Positions 27,612 to 37,938 of a DNA stretch of 64,000 nt are shown in pieces. The notes beneath the pieces are model-generated. The model worked only from the letters and a program-made list of their open reading frames with translations, had not been told where the DNA came from and ran no database searches. The translations under genes and the position numbers were made by a program. This DNA comes from CAVSRC01 sp963762605 (lineage in GTDB: Bacteria; Pseudomonadota; Alphaproteobacteria; Rhizobiales; Kaistiaceae). The first letter of the stretch is position 1; every line of letters begins with the position of its first letter. Location: the NCBI GenBank assembly GCA_963762605.1, contig CAVXLJ010000025.1, forward strand, positions 337,759-401,758, written 5' to 3'.

Positions 27612-28040
27612 CTACCCGCGCCCCTTGATTTCGATCCGGCGCACCACCCGCTCCGCCCGCGGGCGGACCAGGTCGACCGACAAGAGCCCGTCGCGCAAAT
27701 CGGCGCCGACCACCTCGATCCCCTCGGCAAGCACGAAGGTCCGCTGGAACTGGCGCGCCGCGATGCCGCGATAGAGGAACTCGCGCGTTGGTTCGTCCTT
27801 CTGCCGGCCGCGGATCACCAGCTCGTTCTCCTCGATGCCGACGTCCAGTTCGTCGCGCGAGAAGCCGGCCACGGCCAGCGTGATGCGCAGCGTTTCCGCC
27901 CGCTCGGGCGTTCCCGGCAGCCGTTCGATGTTGTAGGGCGGGTAGCCGTCTCCGGTCGCTTTGGACAGCCGGTCCAGCGCGCGCTCGATCTCCTCGAAGC
28001 CGAGAAGCAGGGGGCTGGAGAGCGTGGCAATTCGCGTCAT
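27612..28040 (-). CDS. Hsp20/IbpA-type small heat-shock protein
   Basis: This 142-residue alpha-crystallin-domain holdase starts MTRIATLSSPLLLGFEEIER. YPPYNIERLPGTPERAETLR and ITLAVAGFSRDELDVGIEEN are typical of the Rhizobium class A IbpA-like proteins; YRGIAARQFQRTFVLAEGIE begins the C-terminal strand set. A GGAAAGGA Shine-Dalgarno precedes the ATG at 28040. The gene is divergent from the cytochrome gene with a spacer of about 156 bases; no clear ROSE thermometer was found. Confidence 0.9.
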   Translation of the reverse strand: MTRIATLSSPLLLGFEEIERALDRLSKATGDGYPPYNIERLPGTPERAETLRITLAVAGFSRDELDVGIEENELVIRGRQKDEPTREFLYRGIAARQFQRTFVLAEGIEVVGADLRDGLLSVDLVRPRAERVVRRIEIKGRG

Positions 28041-28196
28041 GCCTTGGTCCTTTCCGTGAAGCGACCCTTGCACCGGACCCCGCTACGGGCATCCAGCTTG
28101 CCCGCAAATATGGTCACGGCGTCACAGCGGTTCAAGCGCCGCCGCGGCTTGCCCCCTTTCCGCGGACTTGCCATCTTCACGCAAGACACCGGTTAC

Positions 28197-29129
28197 ATGA
28201 ACTTCATTGGAAACGCTTTGATGTTGCGCAAGCTGTTCGTCCTGGCTCTGGTCCTGATCGGGGCAGGCGGCGCTGGCTTCTGGTTGCTGACGGCCCCGCG
28301 CACGCTGGGTCCCGGCGATCTGCCGGCGCACAAGCCCGACCGCGCCAATGGCGAGGAGATGTTCTGGGCGGGCGGCTGCGAATCCTGTCATGCGGCGGCC
28401 GGCGCCACCGGCGCCGATCAGTTGAAGCTTGGCGGCGGCCAGGCGCTGAAGACGGCCTTCGGCACCTTCCACGTGCCCAATATCTCGCCCGATCCGCACT
28501 CCGGCATCGGCCGCTGGACGGACCTTGATTTCGTCAATGCCATGAAGTTCGGCATCGCGCCCGGCGGCCGCCACCTCTACCCGGCCTTCCCCTACACCTC
28601 CTACCAGCGCATGCGCATCGAGGACCTTCTCGACCTCAAGGCGTTTCTCGACACATTGCCGCCGGTGGCCAAGCCGTCCTTGCCGCACGACCTGCCCTTC
28701 CCCCTCACCATCCGGCGCGGCATCGGCCTGTGGCAACTCATCTATGTCGATGGCAAGACCTTCGTTCCCGATCCCTCGAAGAGTGCCGAATTGAACCGCG
28801 GCGCCTATCTGGTCGAGGGACCGGGCCATTGCAGCGAGTGCCACACGCCGCGCAATCTCATCGGTGGGCCCGACCGCGCCCATGCCTATGCCGGCGGGCC
28901 GGCCCCGGAGGGCAAGGGCAAGATTCCAGGCATCACGACCGCCGGCCTCGAGGGCTGGTCCGAGGCCGATATCGCCAATCTGCTGTCAACCGGCTTCAAG
29001 CCGAATTTCGATTCGGTCGGCAGCACCATGGCCGCCGTCGTGCGCAATACGGCCAAGCTCAGCGACGCCGACCGCCAGGCAATCGCCGCTTATGTCGCCA
29101 GCCTGCCGCCGGTCGATTCGACGCAGTAG
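28197..29129 (+). CDS. Dihaem cytochrome c
   Basis: This 310-residue membrane-anchored cytochrome c has two haem-binding motifs, CESCH and CSECH, in two class I domains. The N-terminal hydrophobic segment MLRKLFVLALVLIGAGGAG is a signal anchor. FGTFHVPNISPDPHSGIGRW and MKFGIAPGGRHLYPAFPYTS resemble the c subunits of membrane-bound dehydrogenases. No dehydrogenase subunit is adjacent, so the electron donor is unknown. The start at 28197 (MNFIGNALMLRK) or 28221 fits the signal anchor. Confidence 0.87.
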   Translation: MNFIGNALMLRKLFVLALVLIGAGGAGFWLLTAPRTLGPGDLPAHKPDRANGEEMFWAGGCESCHAAAGATGADQLKLGGGQALKTAFGTFHVPNISPDPHSGIGRWTDLDFVNAMKFGIAPGGRHLYPAFPYTSYQRMRIEDLLDLKAFLDTLPPVAKPSLPHDLPFPLTIRRGIGLWQLIYVDGKTFVPDPSKSAELNRGAYLVEGPGHCSECHTPRNLIGGPDRAHAYAGGPAPEGKGKIPGITTAGLEGWSEADIANLLSTGFKPNFDSVGSTMAAVVRNTAKLSDADRQAIAAYVASLPPVDSTQ

Positions 29130-29178
29130 CCGCATGGAGCGCAGCGGAATGCGGGTAATCGCCTGCTCCGCCTAACCC

Positions 29179-29206
29179 GTCATCCTCCGCTTTCGCCGAG
29201 GATGAC
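29179..29206. repeat. REP-like palindrome
   Basis: GTCATCCTC and GAGGATGAC form a perfect 9-bp inverted repeat around CGCTTTCGCC in the spacer between two convergent genes. Placement and form suggest an extragenic palindrome or a bidirectional terminator. Confidence 0.65.
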
Positions 29207-29242
29207 GAGCAGCAAGGTGTCGCTGCCCGTACTCCTGTCGCC

Positions 29243-30265
29243 CTACACCGTCTCCCAGGCGCCCGACTTCTCCGAGCGGAAGACCGCGTCGATCACGCGC
29301 ATCTGCCGGATGGCGTCGTCGAGACCGAACTCCAGCGGCTCCTTGCCCTCGACCGCACGCGTGAACGCCTCGGCCTGAAGCTGGTACTGGTCGGCCTTGG
29401 GCAACTTGATCGTCTTGGCGCCGGCGCCGCTGAGGTCCTTGCCGTTGTCGAGAGTGATGCGCATGGCGCCGCCCTGCGGCGCATTGAAGGGAATCGCGAT
29501 CTCCAGGCGCGCCTTGGTGCCGAGCACGTTGACCCGCTGGTAGGGCACCGCCTGAGTGGCGACCGTGAAGGTCAGGTGGCGGCCTTCGCCAAAGTCGATC
29601 AGCGCGCTGGTCGTGCGGTCGGTGTGGAACACCGGGTCGCGGTCGATCAGCGCGACCACCGCGGTCGGTTCGGCCCCGAAGAAATAGCGCCCGGCGACGA
29701 TCGCGTAGCAGCCGATGTCGTAGGCGGCGCCGCCGCCGATGTCGGCCATGTTGCGCACATTGCCGGGGTCGTCGTTGTAATAGCTGAACAGCACCTGCAC
29801 CGCCTTCAGCGTGCCGAGCTTGCCCTTGCGGATGATCTCGCGCGCCTTGATCCACTGCGGGTGATGGCGGACCATGAAGGCCTCGGCGATGATCACGCCC
29901 TTGGCTGCTGCTTGCAGCTTCTCGGCCTCCGTCGCGGTCAGCGCGATCGGCTTCTCGCACAGCACGTGCTTGCCCTTCCTGGCCGCCTTCAGCGTCAGGG
30001 GCACGTGCAGATGATTGGGCAGCGGGTTATAGATCGCGTCGATCTCGGGATCGTCGATGAGTTCCTCGTAGGAGCCGTAGGCGACCGGGATGCCGAGCTT
30101 CTTCGCCCATTTCTTCGCCGTTGAGAGCTCGCGCGAGGCGATGGCGGCAACCTTGAACTTGCTGCTCTTCAGCATGCCGGGAATGACCTTCTCGGTGCCG
30201 ATACTGGCGGTCGAGATGATTCCCCAGCGGACTTTTCCGGCCTTCTTCTCGGCTTTCTTGGCCAT
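29243..30265 (-). CDS. Gfo/Idh/MocA family oxidoreductase
   Basis: This is a 340-residue NAD(P)-dependent oxidoreductase. The Rossmann N-domain reads VRWGIISTASIGTEKVIPGM, and the family EKP motif occurs in KHVLCEKPIALTATEAEKL. The C-terminal domain begins around GKLGTLKAVQVLFSYYNDDP and contains GGGAAYDIGCYAI. The substrate, probably a sugar, inositol or related polyol, is not inferable. The N-terminus is Lys/Ala-rich (MAKKAEKKAGK). It is monocistronic by context. Confidence 0.86.
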   Translation of the reverse strand: MAKKAEKKAGKVRWGIISTASIGTEKVIPGMLKSSKFKVAAIASRELSTAKKWAKKLGIPVAYGSYEELIDDPEIDAIYNPLPNHLHVPLTLKAARKGKHVLCEKPIALTATEAEKLQAAAKGVIIAEAFMVRHHPQWIKAREIIRKGKLGTLKAVQVLFSYYNDDPGNVRNMADIGGGAAYDIGCYAIVAGRYFFGAEPTAVVALIDRDPVFHTDRTTSALIDFGEGRHLTFTVATQAVPYQRVNVLGTKARLEIAIPFNAPQGGAMRITLDNGKDLSGAGAKTIKLPKADQYQLQAEAFTRAVEGKEPLEFGLDDAIRQMRVIDAVFRSEKSGAWETV

Positions 30266-30483
30266 GACCTCGCCCCTTTCGCTGGACTGGTTCTCCGGCC
30301 GCTAGGCAAAGCGGTTTGTTCGCACTTTGGCAAGATGGAATCGACGGCGGCGGCCCGTCTGCCGGGCGCTGCTGGCGTGCGGTTGCCGTTTTCCGGCGGC
30401 CGTCTGCATGTTGCAGCCCCCTTGCCGGCTTGTTACCACTCGCGGCCGTAGGGGGCGGGCCGGTTCAAGGCAGGAGATGGGGC

Positions 30484-31134
30484 ATGGGGATGATTCCGCC
30501 ATCGCTCGGTCGAAAGACGGTGACGGCGATCCTTGCCACGATTCCGCCGGCGCTGCTCGCCGTCGGCGTCACTTTCGGCATCCAGTACGGGTCGGCGCAT
30601 TCCGCCGCGCCGGTTGCGCCGCTTGCGCAACTCGCCACCGCGCCGGTCAACGCGCCCGGCAGCGTGGCCTTCAACGGGACCGTGACCTGGCAGGCCACGG
30701 AAAGCGGTCAGGATCCCGCCATCCGCGCCGATCTCACGATCCCCGTCGAAGGCACGCACGTCGCGCTCACCTTCAGCAAGAACACCGACGCATCCCTGCC
30801 GGCGAGCCATATCATCGAAGTCGCCGTGTCGGCGGAGCCTGGTTCGCGCGCCGGTCGGCTCGCCAAGGTCGGCGACCTCATCGCCAAACCATCGCGCGAT
30901 GCGAGCGGCACGGCGCTTGCCGCCAGCGTCGTCGACGTGAATGAGACAGTGTTCTGGATCGCCCTTTCCCGGCTATCCGTCGACCGCAGTGCCAATCTTC
31001 GCCTGCTGGCGACGAGCCCGGTCTTCACCCTGCCGGTCACCTATGCCTCGGGCCGGAGCGCCGTCATCACCTTCGCTAAGGGCCACACTGGCGATGCCGT
31101 ATTCCAGAAGGTTCTGGCGGCGTGGGGCCCGTAG
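30484..31134 (+). CDS. Hypothetical membrane-anchored protein
   Basis: I do not recognise this 216-residue protein. It has one N-terminal hydrophobic segment (VTAILATIPPALLAVGVTFG) and then an extracytoplasmic beta-rich region of about 170 residues with repeated Thr/Val stretches (GSVAFNGTVTWQATESGQDP; TVFWIALSRLSVDRSANLRL). AGGAGATGGGG precedes the ATG at 30484. It converges with the O-antigen-ligase-like gene, its stop lying 6 bases away. Confidence 0.6.
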   Translation: MGMIPPSLGRKTVTAILATIPPALLAVGVTFGIQYGSAHSAAPVAPLAQLATAPVNAPGSVAFNGTVTWQATESGQDPAIRADLTIPVEGTHVALTFSKNTDASLPASHIIEVAVSAEPGSRAGRLAKVGDLIAKPSRDASGTALAASVVDVNETVFWIALSRLSVDRSANLRLLATSPVFTLPVTYASGRSAVITFAKGHTGDAVFQKVLAAWGP

Positions 31135-31140
31135 GCAGCC

Positions 31141-32346
31141 TCAGGCCGCTGCGCGTCGGCCGCTGAGCTCTGCACCGGCGATGATCCCGACCGGCAGCCA
31201 AAGAGCGAGCCACTGCCAGCCTGGCGTCGTGACATCGATCGTCGCGAACAGCCCGTACACGGCCACATAGACGGCCATCGCCAGCGGCGCCGGCGACAGG
31301 CCGCGCCGGCCGTTTCGGATACCCGCCGCGATCATCGCGATGTAAAGGGCGGCAAGCAGCGCCACGGCGATCACGCCGCCATGGACGAGCGCGGCCATCA
31401 GCATGTTGTGCGGCGCCGTGAGATAGGTGCCGTCGGACCAGACGAGCACCTGGCCCTCGGTGCCGAATCCGAGCCACAGACTGTCCTGCGCCAGATGCCA
31501 GAAACTGGCGAGCTGCGCGCTCCAGGCGGCTTCGCCGCTGGTGAGCGGCGCGCGCAAGATGAACAGGATCGACCCGATGACAATCACGCCGCCGGCGCCC
31601 CAGATGACCGCTTGGCGCAGCGTGCGCTGGCGCACCAGCGCGCCGGCAAACGCCGCGGCGATGACACCCATCATGGCCGCGCGCGTGTGCGTCATGAGCA
31701 GAAGCGCGGCGAGCAGGGCAGCGACGGCCCAGTAGATCAGCCGCATGCCCGGCCATTCCTCGCGGTTCATGCCGGGGCCGGCGGCGACGCCGGTGACGAG
31801 CAGGCCGATCACCGCCGCGCCCATATTCGGGTCCGTCCACGGCAAGGTGGCGAGCCTCTCGGAGAACCAGTGCGCCTGGTACTCGGTGAATGCCGAATAG
31901 AGCGTGGTCACCAGCGCCACGATGGCGAGGACCTTGAGCAGCCGGTCCTGATGGTCAGGCTCCGCTGCCACGAGATGGGCCGTGATCACGACGAAGGAGG
32001 CGACGGTGACCAGGGCGAAGGTCGTGTCCGGCCACTGCACCGCGTCGATTCCGCCGGTCCATAACGGCGTCAGCCACAGGAAAACGAGCAGGGCCAGGCA
32101 GGCGCGCACGGTCCATGTGCTCAACACCGCCCGCATGTCGGCGATCCCGATAATCACCGATGCCGGGAAGAACACGAGGGCGAGGTAGACCGCGTTGACG
32201 ATGTCGGAGCGCGCAACGATCAGCAGCGCGCCCAGAAAGACGATGTGCCAGAGCCACAGGGGCAAAGCCGCGCGCATCCATTGCCGGTAGCGTGCCCAGG
32301 GGTTTGCAGAGGGCTGACGGAGCGCTTTGCTGGTCGAGGGTGACAT
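31141..32346 (-). CDS. O-antigen ligase-like membrane protein
   Basis: This polytopic membrane protein of about 400 residues belongs to the O-antigen ligase/polymerase (WaaL/Wzy-like) group, which joins or polymerises lipid-linked glycans on the periplasmic side. There are around ten hydrophobic helices. The large periplasmic loop region includes GFGTEGQVLVWSDGTYLTAP followed by HNMLMAALVHGGV, matching the family H-N-x-x-L-x-x-L motif. The start is uncertain: 32346 (MSPSTSKALRQ) is taken because the in-frame extension upstream is Pro/Ala-rich and lacks family features. Confidence 0.72.
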   Translation of the reverse strand: MSPSTSKALRQPSANPWARYRQWMRAALPLWLWHIVFLGALLIVARSDIVNAVYLALVFFPASVIIGIADMRAVLSTWTVRACLALLVFLWLTPLWTGGIDAVQWPDTTFALVTVASFVVITAHLVAAEPDHQDRLLKVLAIVALVTTLYSAFTEYQAHWFSERLATLPWTDPNMGAAVIGLLVTGVAAGPGMNREEWPGMRLIYWAVAALLAALLLMTHTRAAMMGVIAAAFAGALVRQRTLRQAVIWGAGGVIVIGSILFILRAPLTSGEAAWSAQLASFWHLAQDSLWLGFGTEGQVLVWSDGTYLTAPHNMLMAALVHGGVIAVALLAALYIAMIAAGIRNGRRGLSPAPLAMAVYVAVYGLFATIDVTTPGWQWLALWLPVGIIAGAELSGRRAAA

Positions 32347-32566
32347 TGCGGTGGGGTTCGGCGCCCGCAGGCAGGTCTGAGAGGCGATTGCCGGTGCAGC
32401 CGGCGTCGGGGCCGGCAGATTGGACCGGCGGAACGGTTCCTGCAACATCCCGGATGGCGCCGGCAAGGGGACGGCCGACAAGGCGGGGGCGTTCCATCTG
32501 GCCGGGAAAGGCTCTAGATAGCGGACCGCAGGCAGCCTTCCCGCCGGCTGCAGGACAGGACGTGTG

Positions 32567-33697
32567 ATGGCAAGGACCGCATTGATCACCGGCGTCACCG
32601 GCCAGGACGGCGCCTATCTCGCCGAGTTCCTGATCGGCAAGGGCTATCAGGTCCACGGCATCAAGCGGCGCACGTCGCTGTTCAACACCGACCGGGTCGA
32701 CCATCTGTTCCACGAAATGCACGAGCGCGGCCTGCCATTTCATCTCCACCACGGCGACATGACCGATTCGTCGAGCCTCTTGCGCGTCGTCGGCGAGGTC
32801 CGCCCCGACGAGGTCTATAACCTCGCCGCCCAGAGCCACGTCCAGGTGTCGTTCGAGGAACCGGAATACACGGCCAACGCCGATGCCATCGGCACGCTGC
32901 GCCTGCTCGAGGCGATCCGCATTCTGGGCCTCGGCGAGAAGACCCGTTTCTACCAGGCCTCGACCTCGGAACTCTACGGCAAGGTCGTCGAGACCCCGCA
33001 GTCGGAGACGACGCCGTTCCACCCGCGCTCGCCCTATGGCGTCGCCAAGCTCTATGCCCACTGGATCACGGTCAATTACCGCGAGGCATACGGCTTCTTT
33101 GCCTGCAACGGCATCCTGTTCAATCACGAGAGCCCGATCCGCGGCGAGACCTTCGTCACCCGCAAGGTTACCCGCGCGCTCGCTCATATCGTGCTCGGCA
33201 TGCAAGCCTGTCTCTATCTCGGCAACCTCAACGCCAGGCGTGACTGGGGTCACAGCCGCGACTATGTCGAGGCGCAATGGCTGATGCTCCAGCAGGCCGA
33301 ACCGCGGGACTATGTGATTGCCACCGGCGAGCAGCACAGCGTCCGCGAATTCGTCGCGCTCGCCGCAGAGAGCCTTGGCATCGGCATCGCGTGGTCGGGC
33401 GAGGGGCTCGACGAGGTCGGTACCGTGGCCAGCCTCGACCAACGGGCGGCGGAAACCCCGCTCAAGGTCGGTCAGGTGATCGTTCGGGTCGATCCGGTCT
33501 ATTTTCGCCCGGCCGAGGTGGAGACTCTGCTCGGCGACGCCGCTCGCGCCCGCAGGGACCTCGGCTGGAAGCCCAAGGTGAGCTTCGGCGAACTGGTTAA
33601 CGAGATGACAACGGCCGATCTGGTGCTTGCCCAGCGCGAGAAGTCCTCGCTCGGCCGCGGCCTCAAGGTCTACCGGCCGGACCTGGAACGGGGCTGA
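32567..33697 (+). CDS. gmd: GDP-mannose 4,6-dehydratase
   Basis: Gmd converts GDP-D-mannose to GDP-4-keto-6-deoxy-D-mannose, the precursor of GDP-fucose, GDP-rhamnose and related deoxysugars. The 376-residue extended SDR has GVTGQDGAYLAEFL for the dinucleotide, the substrate region HGIKRRTSLFNTDRVDHL, the catalytic YxxxK in SPYGVAKLYAHW, and NHESPIRGETFVTRKVTRA. CAGGACAGGA lies 6 bases before the ATG at 32567. No GDP-fucose synthase is nearby, so the end product is unknown. Confidence 0.95.
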   Translation: MARTALITGVTGQDGAYLAEFLIGKGYQVHGIKRRTSLFNTDRVDHLFHEMHERGLPFHLHHGDMTDSSSLLRVVGEVRPDEVYNLAAQSHVQVSFEEPEYTANADAIGTLRLLEAIRILGLGEKTRFYQASTSELYGKVVETPQSETTPFHPRSPYGVAKLYAHWITVNYREAYGFFACNGILFNHESPIRGETFVTRKVTRALAHIVLGMQACLYLGNLNARRDWGHSRDYVEAQWLMLQQAEPRDYVIATGEQHSVREFVALAAESLGIGIAWSGEGLDEVGTVASLDQRAAETPLKVGQVIVRVDPVYFRPAEVETLLGDAARARRDLGWKPKVSFGELVNEMTTADLVLAQREKSSLGRGLKVYRPDLERG

Positions 33698-33857
33698 GCC
33701 GCCGCCGCCGTCCTTCGCCTGCCACAGAATTCACCTGATCGGGTGCCACGCCTGCCTTGGCCGCGATCTGTCGACGCGCCGCCACACCGTCGCAACGGTT
33801 CCCTCCGACGGCAAAAGGCTCTAGACAACCAGCTGCGGCGGCAAGAGGACGTCTGAA

Positions 33858-34382
33858 ATGGCAGGTCGGATCGGGGCAATCCTGCGGCTCGCCGCTGTGT
33901 GCGGATTGGCTGCTCTCATCGCCGCCTGTGCACCGGTTGAAGCGCCGCGGCTGGGCAGCGGCCCGCCGGTGCTCTCCCCGAAGACGCTCAAGACGCTCAG
34001 CAAGCCGACCCCCACCAGCGCCGACGTCACATTCGCCCTCGAGCCGATCACCAACGCGCCGGGCGACATGGTCTACGCCTTCGAGGACACGCTGAAGGCG
34101 CAGGCCCCCACCCGCCAGCTCAAGATCACCGAGGGCGCCGATCCATCGGCCGATTACCGGCTCAAGGCCTATCTGTCCGCGGTCGGCGATTACAGCGGCA
34201 CGCTGATGATCTATGTCGTCGACATATTCGACAAGAGCGGTGCGCGCATCCATCGCATATCCGGCCAGATCACCGCCGGCGGCAGCCTCAGCGACCCGTG
34301 GATGAATATCAAGGACACCGGCGTCGTCACCAAGGCCGCCAACGAAGCCGTGGACGCGCTCAGCAACTGGGCGCACAGCTGA
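33858..34382 (+). CDS. Putative lipoprotein
   Basis: This 174-residue probable lipoprotein has an N-terminal signal MAGRIGAILRLAAVCGLAAL ending in the lipobox LIAAC. The mature part has a Pro-rich linker (GSGPPVLSPKTLK), then a compact domain (FALEPITNAPGDMVYAFEDT; GTLMIYVVDIFDKSG) that I do not assign to a family. AGAGGA precedes the start. It follows gmd, so an envelope or polysaccharide-export role is possible but unproven. Confidence 0.65.
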   Translation: MAGRIGAILRLAAVCGLAALIAACAPVEAPRLGSGPPVLSPKTLKTLSKPTPTSADVTFALEPITNAPGDMVYAFEDTLKAQAPTRQLKITEGADPSADYRLKAYLSAVGDYSGTLMIYVVDIFDKSGARIHRISGQITAGGSLSDPWMNIKDTGVVTKAANEAVDALSNWAHS

Positions 34383-34644
34383 GCGGACGATACGTCGGTC
34401 CCCGACGACGGACCGCGCGAAGGAGACGGTGCGGCAGCTGCGGCGATGCCGTCGGCGGTCGGCGCGCCGCTTCGCCCGTTCGATGAGCTTCATCGCCAGC
34501 CGGCGTCCGTCGATCGTCGAGCCGTGCCGGCGCCCGCCTCGCCGCCGACAGCCGCTCGACGGTGAGGCCTGTGCGCTCCGCCCCGGTCCGCAATTCGTTG
34601 AACCGTTCCGGCGAACGGTCGCGATTGCTGACCAGCACGCGCAT
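34360..34644 (-). pseudogene. Glycosyltransferase-like N-terminal fragment
   Basis: The ATG at 34644 overlaps the stop of the upstream glycosyltransferase (TGATG). The first ~33 residues (MRVLVSNRDRSPERFNELRT then GAERTGLTVERLSA) resemble the start of family 25 LPS glycosyltransferases. After that the frame becomes Arg/Pro-rich, and a shifted frame reads GSTIDGRRLAMKLIERAKRR, so the gene looks frameshifted and truncated. A working GT25 would be about 250 residues. It overlaps the end of the convergent lipoprotein gene. Confidence 0.35.
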
Positions 34645-35594
34645 CAGACAATTCCTGCCAGGAATTCAGGCGCGACCGTGCGCCTGAGTGCCGCCTCCAG
34701 ACTGTCATCCGGCAAATCGCTCAGGAGGGCTCGCGCCCGGTCGAGCACCAGGCGTTTCTTATCGCCCAGCACCGCCTCGGCATGCATCCGCAGCCCCGGC
34801 CGCGTGAGCTGCCGCAATTCCGCCAGGCTCAGCATCTCGCGTCGCGCCTCCAGCCGCTCCTTGCGTCGCGCGAAGCGGCTGTTCGGGTTTTCCTCCAGGT
34901 CGTAATTGCCGAAGCCCATGCCCGACTTCAGATATTTCAGGTGCCAGTAGAGGAAGCCGCAGAAGCGGCGCCGGCCGGCCGGGCGCGGCATGTGCTCGAA
35001 ACGGCGATCATGGGTGAAGACCGTCCGCTCGGTGACGTCGAAGAAACCATGGTCGCCGGTGCCGGCGAGCCTGTCCTGTTTCGGAATGGCCAGGCCGCCC
35101 TCCGGGCGGGCGATGAGGTTGATGCCGGAAAAGCTCGGCATGTCGTCGCCGGCACCGCCCTTCCGTCTCAGCTCCGCGACGACCCGGGCGACCGCGTCGC
35201 CGATCGCCAGATGGTCGTCGTCGAGCTTGGTGACCGTGCGGGTCGTCGTCATGGCGAGTGCGAAGTTCGAATAGTTGACCATGCTTGATGGCGCATCCGG
35301 CGGCAGCTTTGCGTGTCCTTCGCTGCCGGGCGGATAGACCCTGTCGGCATAGTGGTAGACGCGCAGCTTGGCCCCATGTGTCTGCTCCAGGCGCGCCAGG
35401 ATCTCCGGTGTCGCATCGGTCGAGGGCTGATAGACCGCAACGATCTCGTCGAAGAAGCCGATGTGGCTGAGGATCGTGCGCTCGAGGAAATCGGCACCGT
35501 TGCGGATGCGCATGAAGGCACCAATGCCCGGGCGGCGCGTCTCCGCCTTCAGGTCGGCCGGTCTGAAGCTGTAGCCGGAGATGGTTTCGCTCAT
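34644..35594 (-). CDS. Glycosyltransferase family 2-like protein
   Basis: This 316-residue protein has a GT-A-type start: IGAFMRIRNGADFLERTILS, HIGFFDEIVAVYQPSTDAT, and the metal-binding KLDDDHLAIGDAV (DxD). The C-terminal ~120 residues are basic and helical (RFARRKERLEARREMLSLAE). It probably adds a sugar during surface glycan synthesis; donor and acceptor are unknown. Its ATG overlaps the stop of the E1-like gene, and its stop overlaps the fragment downstream, so the three are coupled. Confidence 0.7.
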   Translation of the reverse strand: MSETISGYSFRPADLKAETRRPGIGAFMRIRNGADFLERTILSHIGFFDEIVAVYQPSTDATPEILARLEQTHGAKLRVYHYADRVYPPGSEGHAKLPPDAPSSMVNYSNFALAMTTTRTVTKLDDDHLAIGDAVARVVAELRRKGGAGDDMPSFSGINLIARPEGGLAIPKQDRLAGTGDHGFFDVTERTVFTHDRRFEHMPRPAGRRRFCGFLYWHLKYLKSGMGFGNYDLEENPNSRFARRKERLEARREMLSLAELRQLTRPGLRMHAEAVLGDKKRLVLDRARALLSDLPDDSLEAALRRTVAPEFLAGIV

Positions 35595-36409
35595 GCCGTG
35601 CCTGCGGCCGCTGCGGCGGTGCCGTTCAGCGGGTTGGCCGGGTTCCAGTGATAGGTGAGGGTGTCGAAGCGCGGCGCTTGCGCATCGTAGAGCAGCAGCT
35701 TGCCGGTCAGCCCGCCTGCCATGCCGACGATCTCACGGATCACTTCGAGCGCCTGCATGCAGCCGATCACACCGGTCAGCGCGCCCAGCACCCCGGCTTC
35801 GGCGCATGTCGGCAACAGACCGGCCGGCGGCGGCTCGGGAAACAGGCAGCGATAGGTCGGGTTGGGGTTGCCGTCGGTTCCGCGCTCGTGCGGTTTGAGC
35901 GTCGTCAGCGATCCGTCGAAGCGGCCGACCGCCGCGCTCACCAGCGTCTTGCCGACATGGAAGCAGGCGTCCGACACCGCGTAGCGCGTATCGAAATTGT
36001 CGGAGCCGTCGGCAACGATGTCATAGGCGCCGATGAGGCTCGCAGCGTTCTCTGGCGTCAGCCGCAGCGCGTGCATTTCCACCGCCACATGCGGATTGAC
36101 GCGGGCGACGAATTCCTTGGCGCTTTCCACCTTGGACCGACCGACGGCGGCGGTGTCGTGGATCACCTGGCGCTGCAGGTTCGACAGGCTCACCACGTCA
36201 TCGTCGACGACGCCGATCGTGCCGACCCCGGCGGCGGCGAGATACTGGATGACCGGCGCGCCCAGCCCGCCGGCGCCGACCACCAGCACGCGCGCACGCT
36301 TCAACTTCTGCTGCCCCGGCCCGCCGATTTCGGACAGCACCAGATGGCGGGCGTAGCGTTCGATTTCTTCGTCCGAGAAGGTCATGGGTGGCAGACTAGC
36401 CGCCGCCAT
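35591..36409 (-). CDS. HesA/MoeB/ThiF family adenylyltransferase
   Basis: This 272-residue E1-like enzyme adenylates the C-terminus of a ubiquitin-fold sulfur carrier (MoaD/ThiS type). It has RYARHLVLSEIGGPGQQKLK, the ATP-binding VVGAGGLGAPVIQYLAAAGV, DDDVVSLSNLQRQVIHDT and the Asp in ADGSDNFDTRY. The Cys near PTCAEAGVLGAL is kept. The paired CxxC zinc motifs of E. coli MoeB are not both present, as in many alphaproteobacterial homologues. There is no carrier gene next to it. Confidence 0.88.
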   Translation of the reverse strand: MAAASLPPMTFSDEEIERYARHLVLSEIGGPGQQKLKRARVLVVGAGGLGAPVIQYLAAAGVGTIGVVDDDVVSLSNLQRQVIHDTAAVGRSKVESAKEFVARVNPHVAVEMHALRLTPENAASLIGAYDIVADGSDNFDTRYAVSDACFHVGKTLVSAAVGRFDGSLTTLKPHERGTDGNPNPTYRCLFPEPPPAGLLPTCAEAGVLGALTGVIGCMQALEVIREIVGMAGGLTGKLLLYDAQAPRFDTLTYHWNPANPLNGTAAAAAGTA

Positions 36410-36433
36410 GCCCCTTGGCGAGAGTGCGACGGC

Positions 36434-36838
36434 TTAGTGCCACACGGCCAGAATCGCGCCCATCACCACGATGCCGACGAGCTGATAGCCGGCGCCGATG
36501 GCGATGAGTTCCGGCTTCTTCTTCTCGTAGAAGATCTGCCCGACCATGATCGTTGCGACGAAAGCGAGCCAGGCCATGAAGCCGATGAGGACGCCGTCCC
36601 ACAGGGTGGTCGCGCCGTAATGGCCGAGAAACCGCGCCAGGATGTAGGCCATGATCAGGTCGCCGATGATCTGCACGATCATCGCGGTCGCCACCCCGTC
36701 CATGGAAGCGCCCTCCGGCACGTTCATCAGCGCCCGCCAGCGCCTGCCGAACAGCGCCGTGAACCAGACCGCGCCGATGCCGAACTTGACGATCGCCGCG
36801 ACGATGACCGCCAGCCAGTTGATCGCAACAACGCTCAT
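36434..36838 (-). CDS. DUF1761 membrane protein
   Basis: This is a 134-residue four-helix membrane protein of the DUF1761 family, function unknown. It starts MSVVAINWLAVIVAAIVKFG and has the conserved GAVWFTALFGRRW, then DLIMAYILARFLGHYG and LIGFMAWLAFVATIMVGQIF. The start at 36838 follows a GGGGAGGAC Shine-Dalgarno region; an upstream in-frame ATG would add an unlikely Arg-rich tail. Confidence 0.82.
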   Translation of the reverse strand: MSVVAINWLAVIVAAIVKFGIGAVWFTALFGRRWRALMNVPEGASMDGVATAMIVQIIGDLIMAYILARFLGHYGATTLWDGVLIGFMAWLAFVATIMVGQIFYEKKKPELIAIGAGYQLVGIVVMGAILAVWH

Positions 36839-36941
36839 GTCGTCCTCCCCATCTGTTGCGCGCCTAAGTCTTGGCGGTGCCCCGTCGGCCCGCAATCGGT
36901 TCACGCAAATATGATGGGAGAAACGGGCGCCCGGCCTTGTC

Positions 36942-37910
<969 letters not shown>

Positions 37911-37938
37911 GGCAGAGGTCTCCTTCCCGGTCCGTAGT

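Noticed and set aside
27612..28196. ROSE-type RNA thermometer before hsp20
   Set aside because: The short leader has a good GGAAAGGA site but no convincing U(U/C)GCU element pairing with it.
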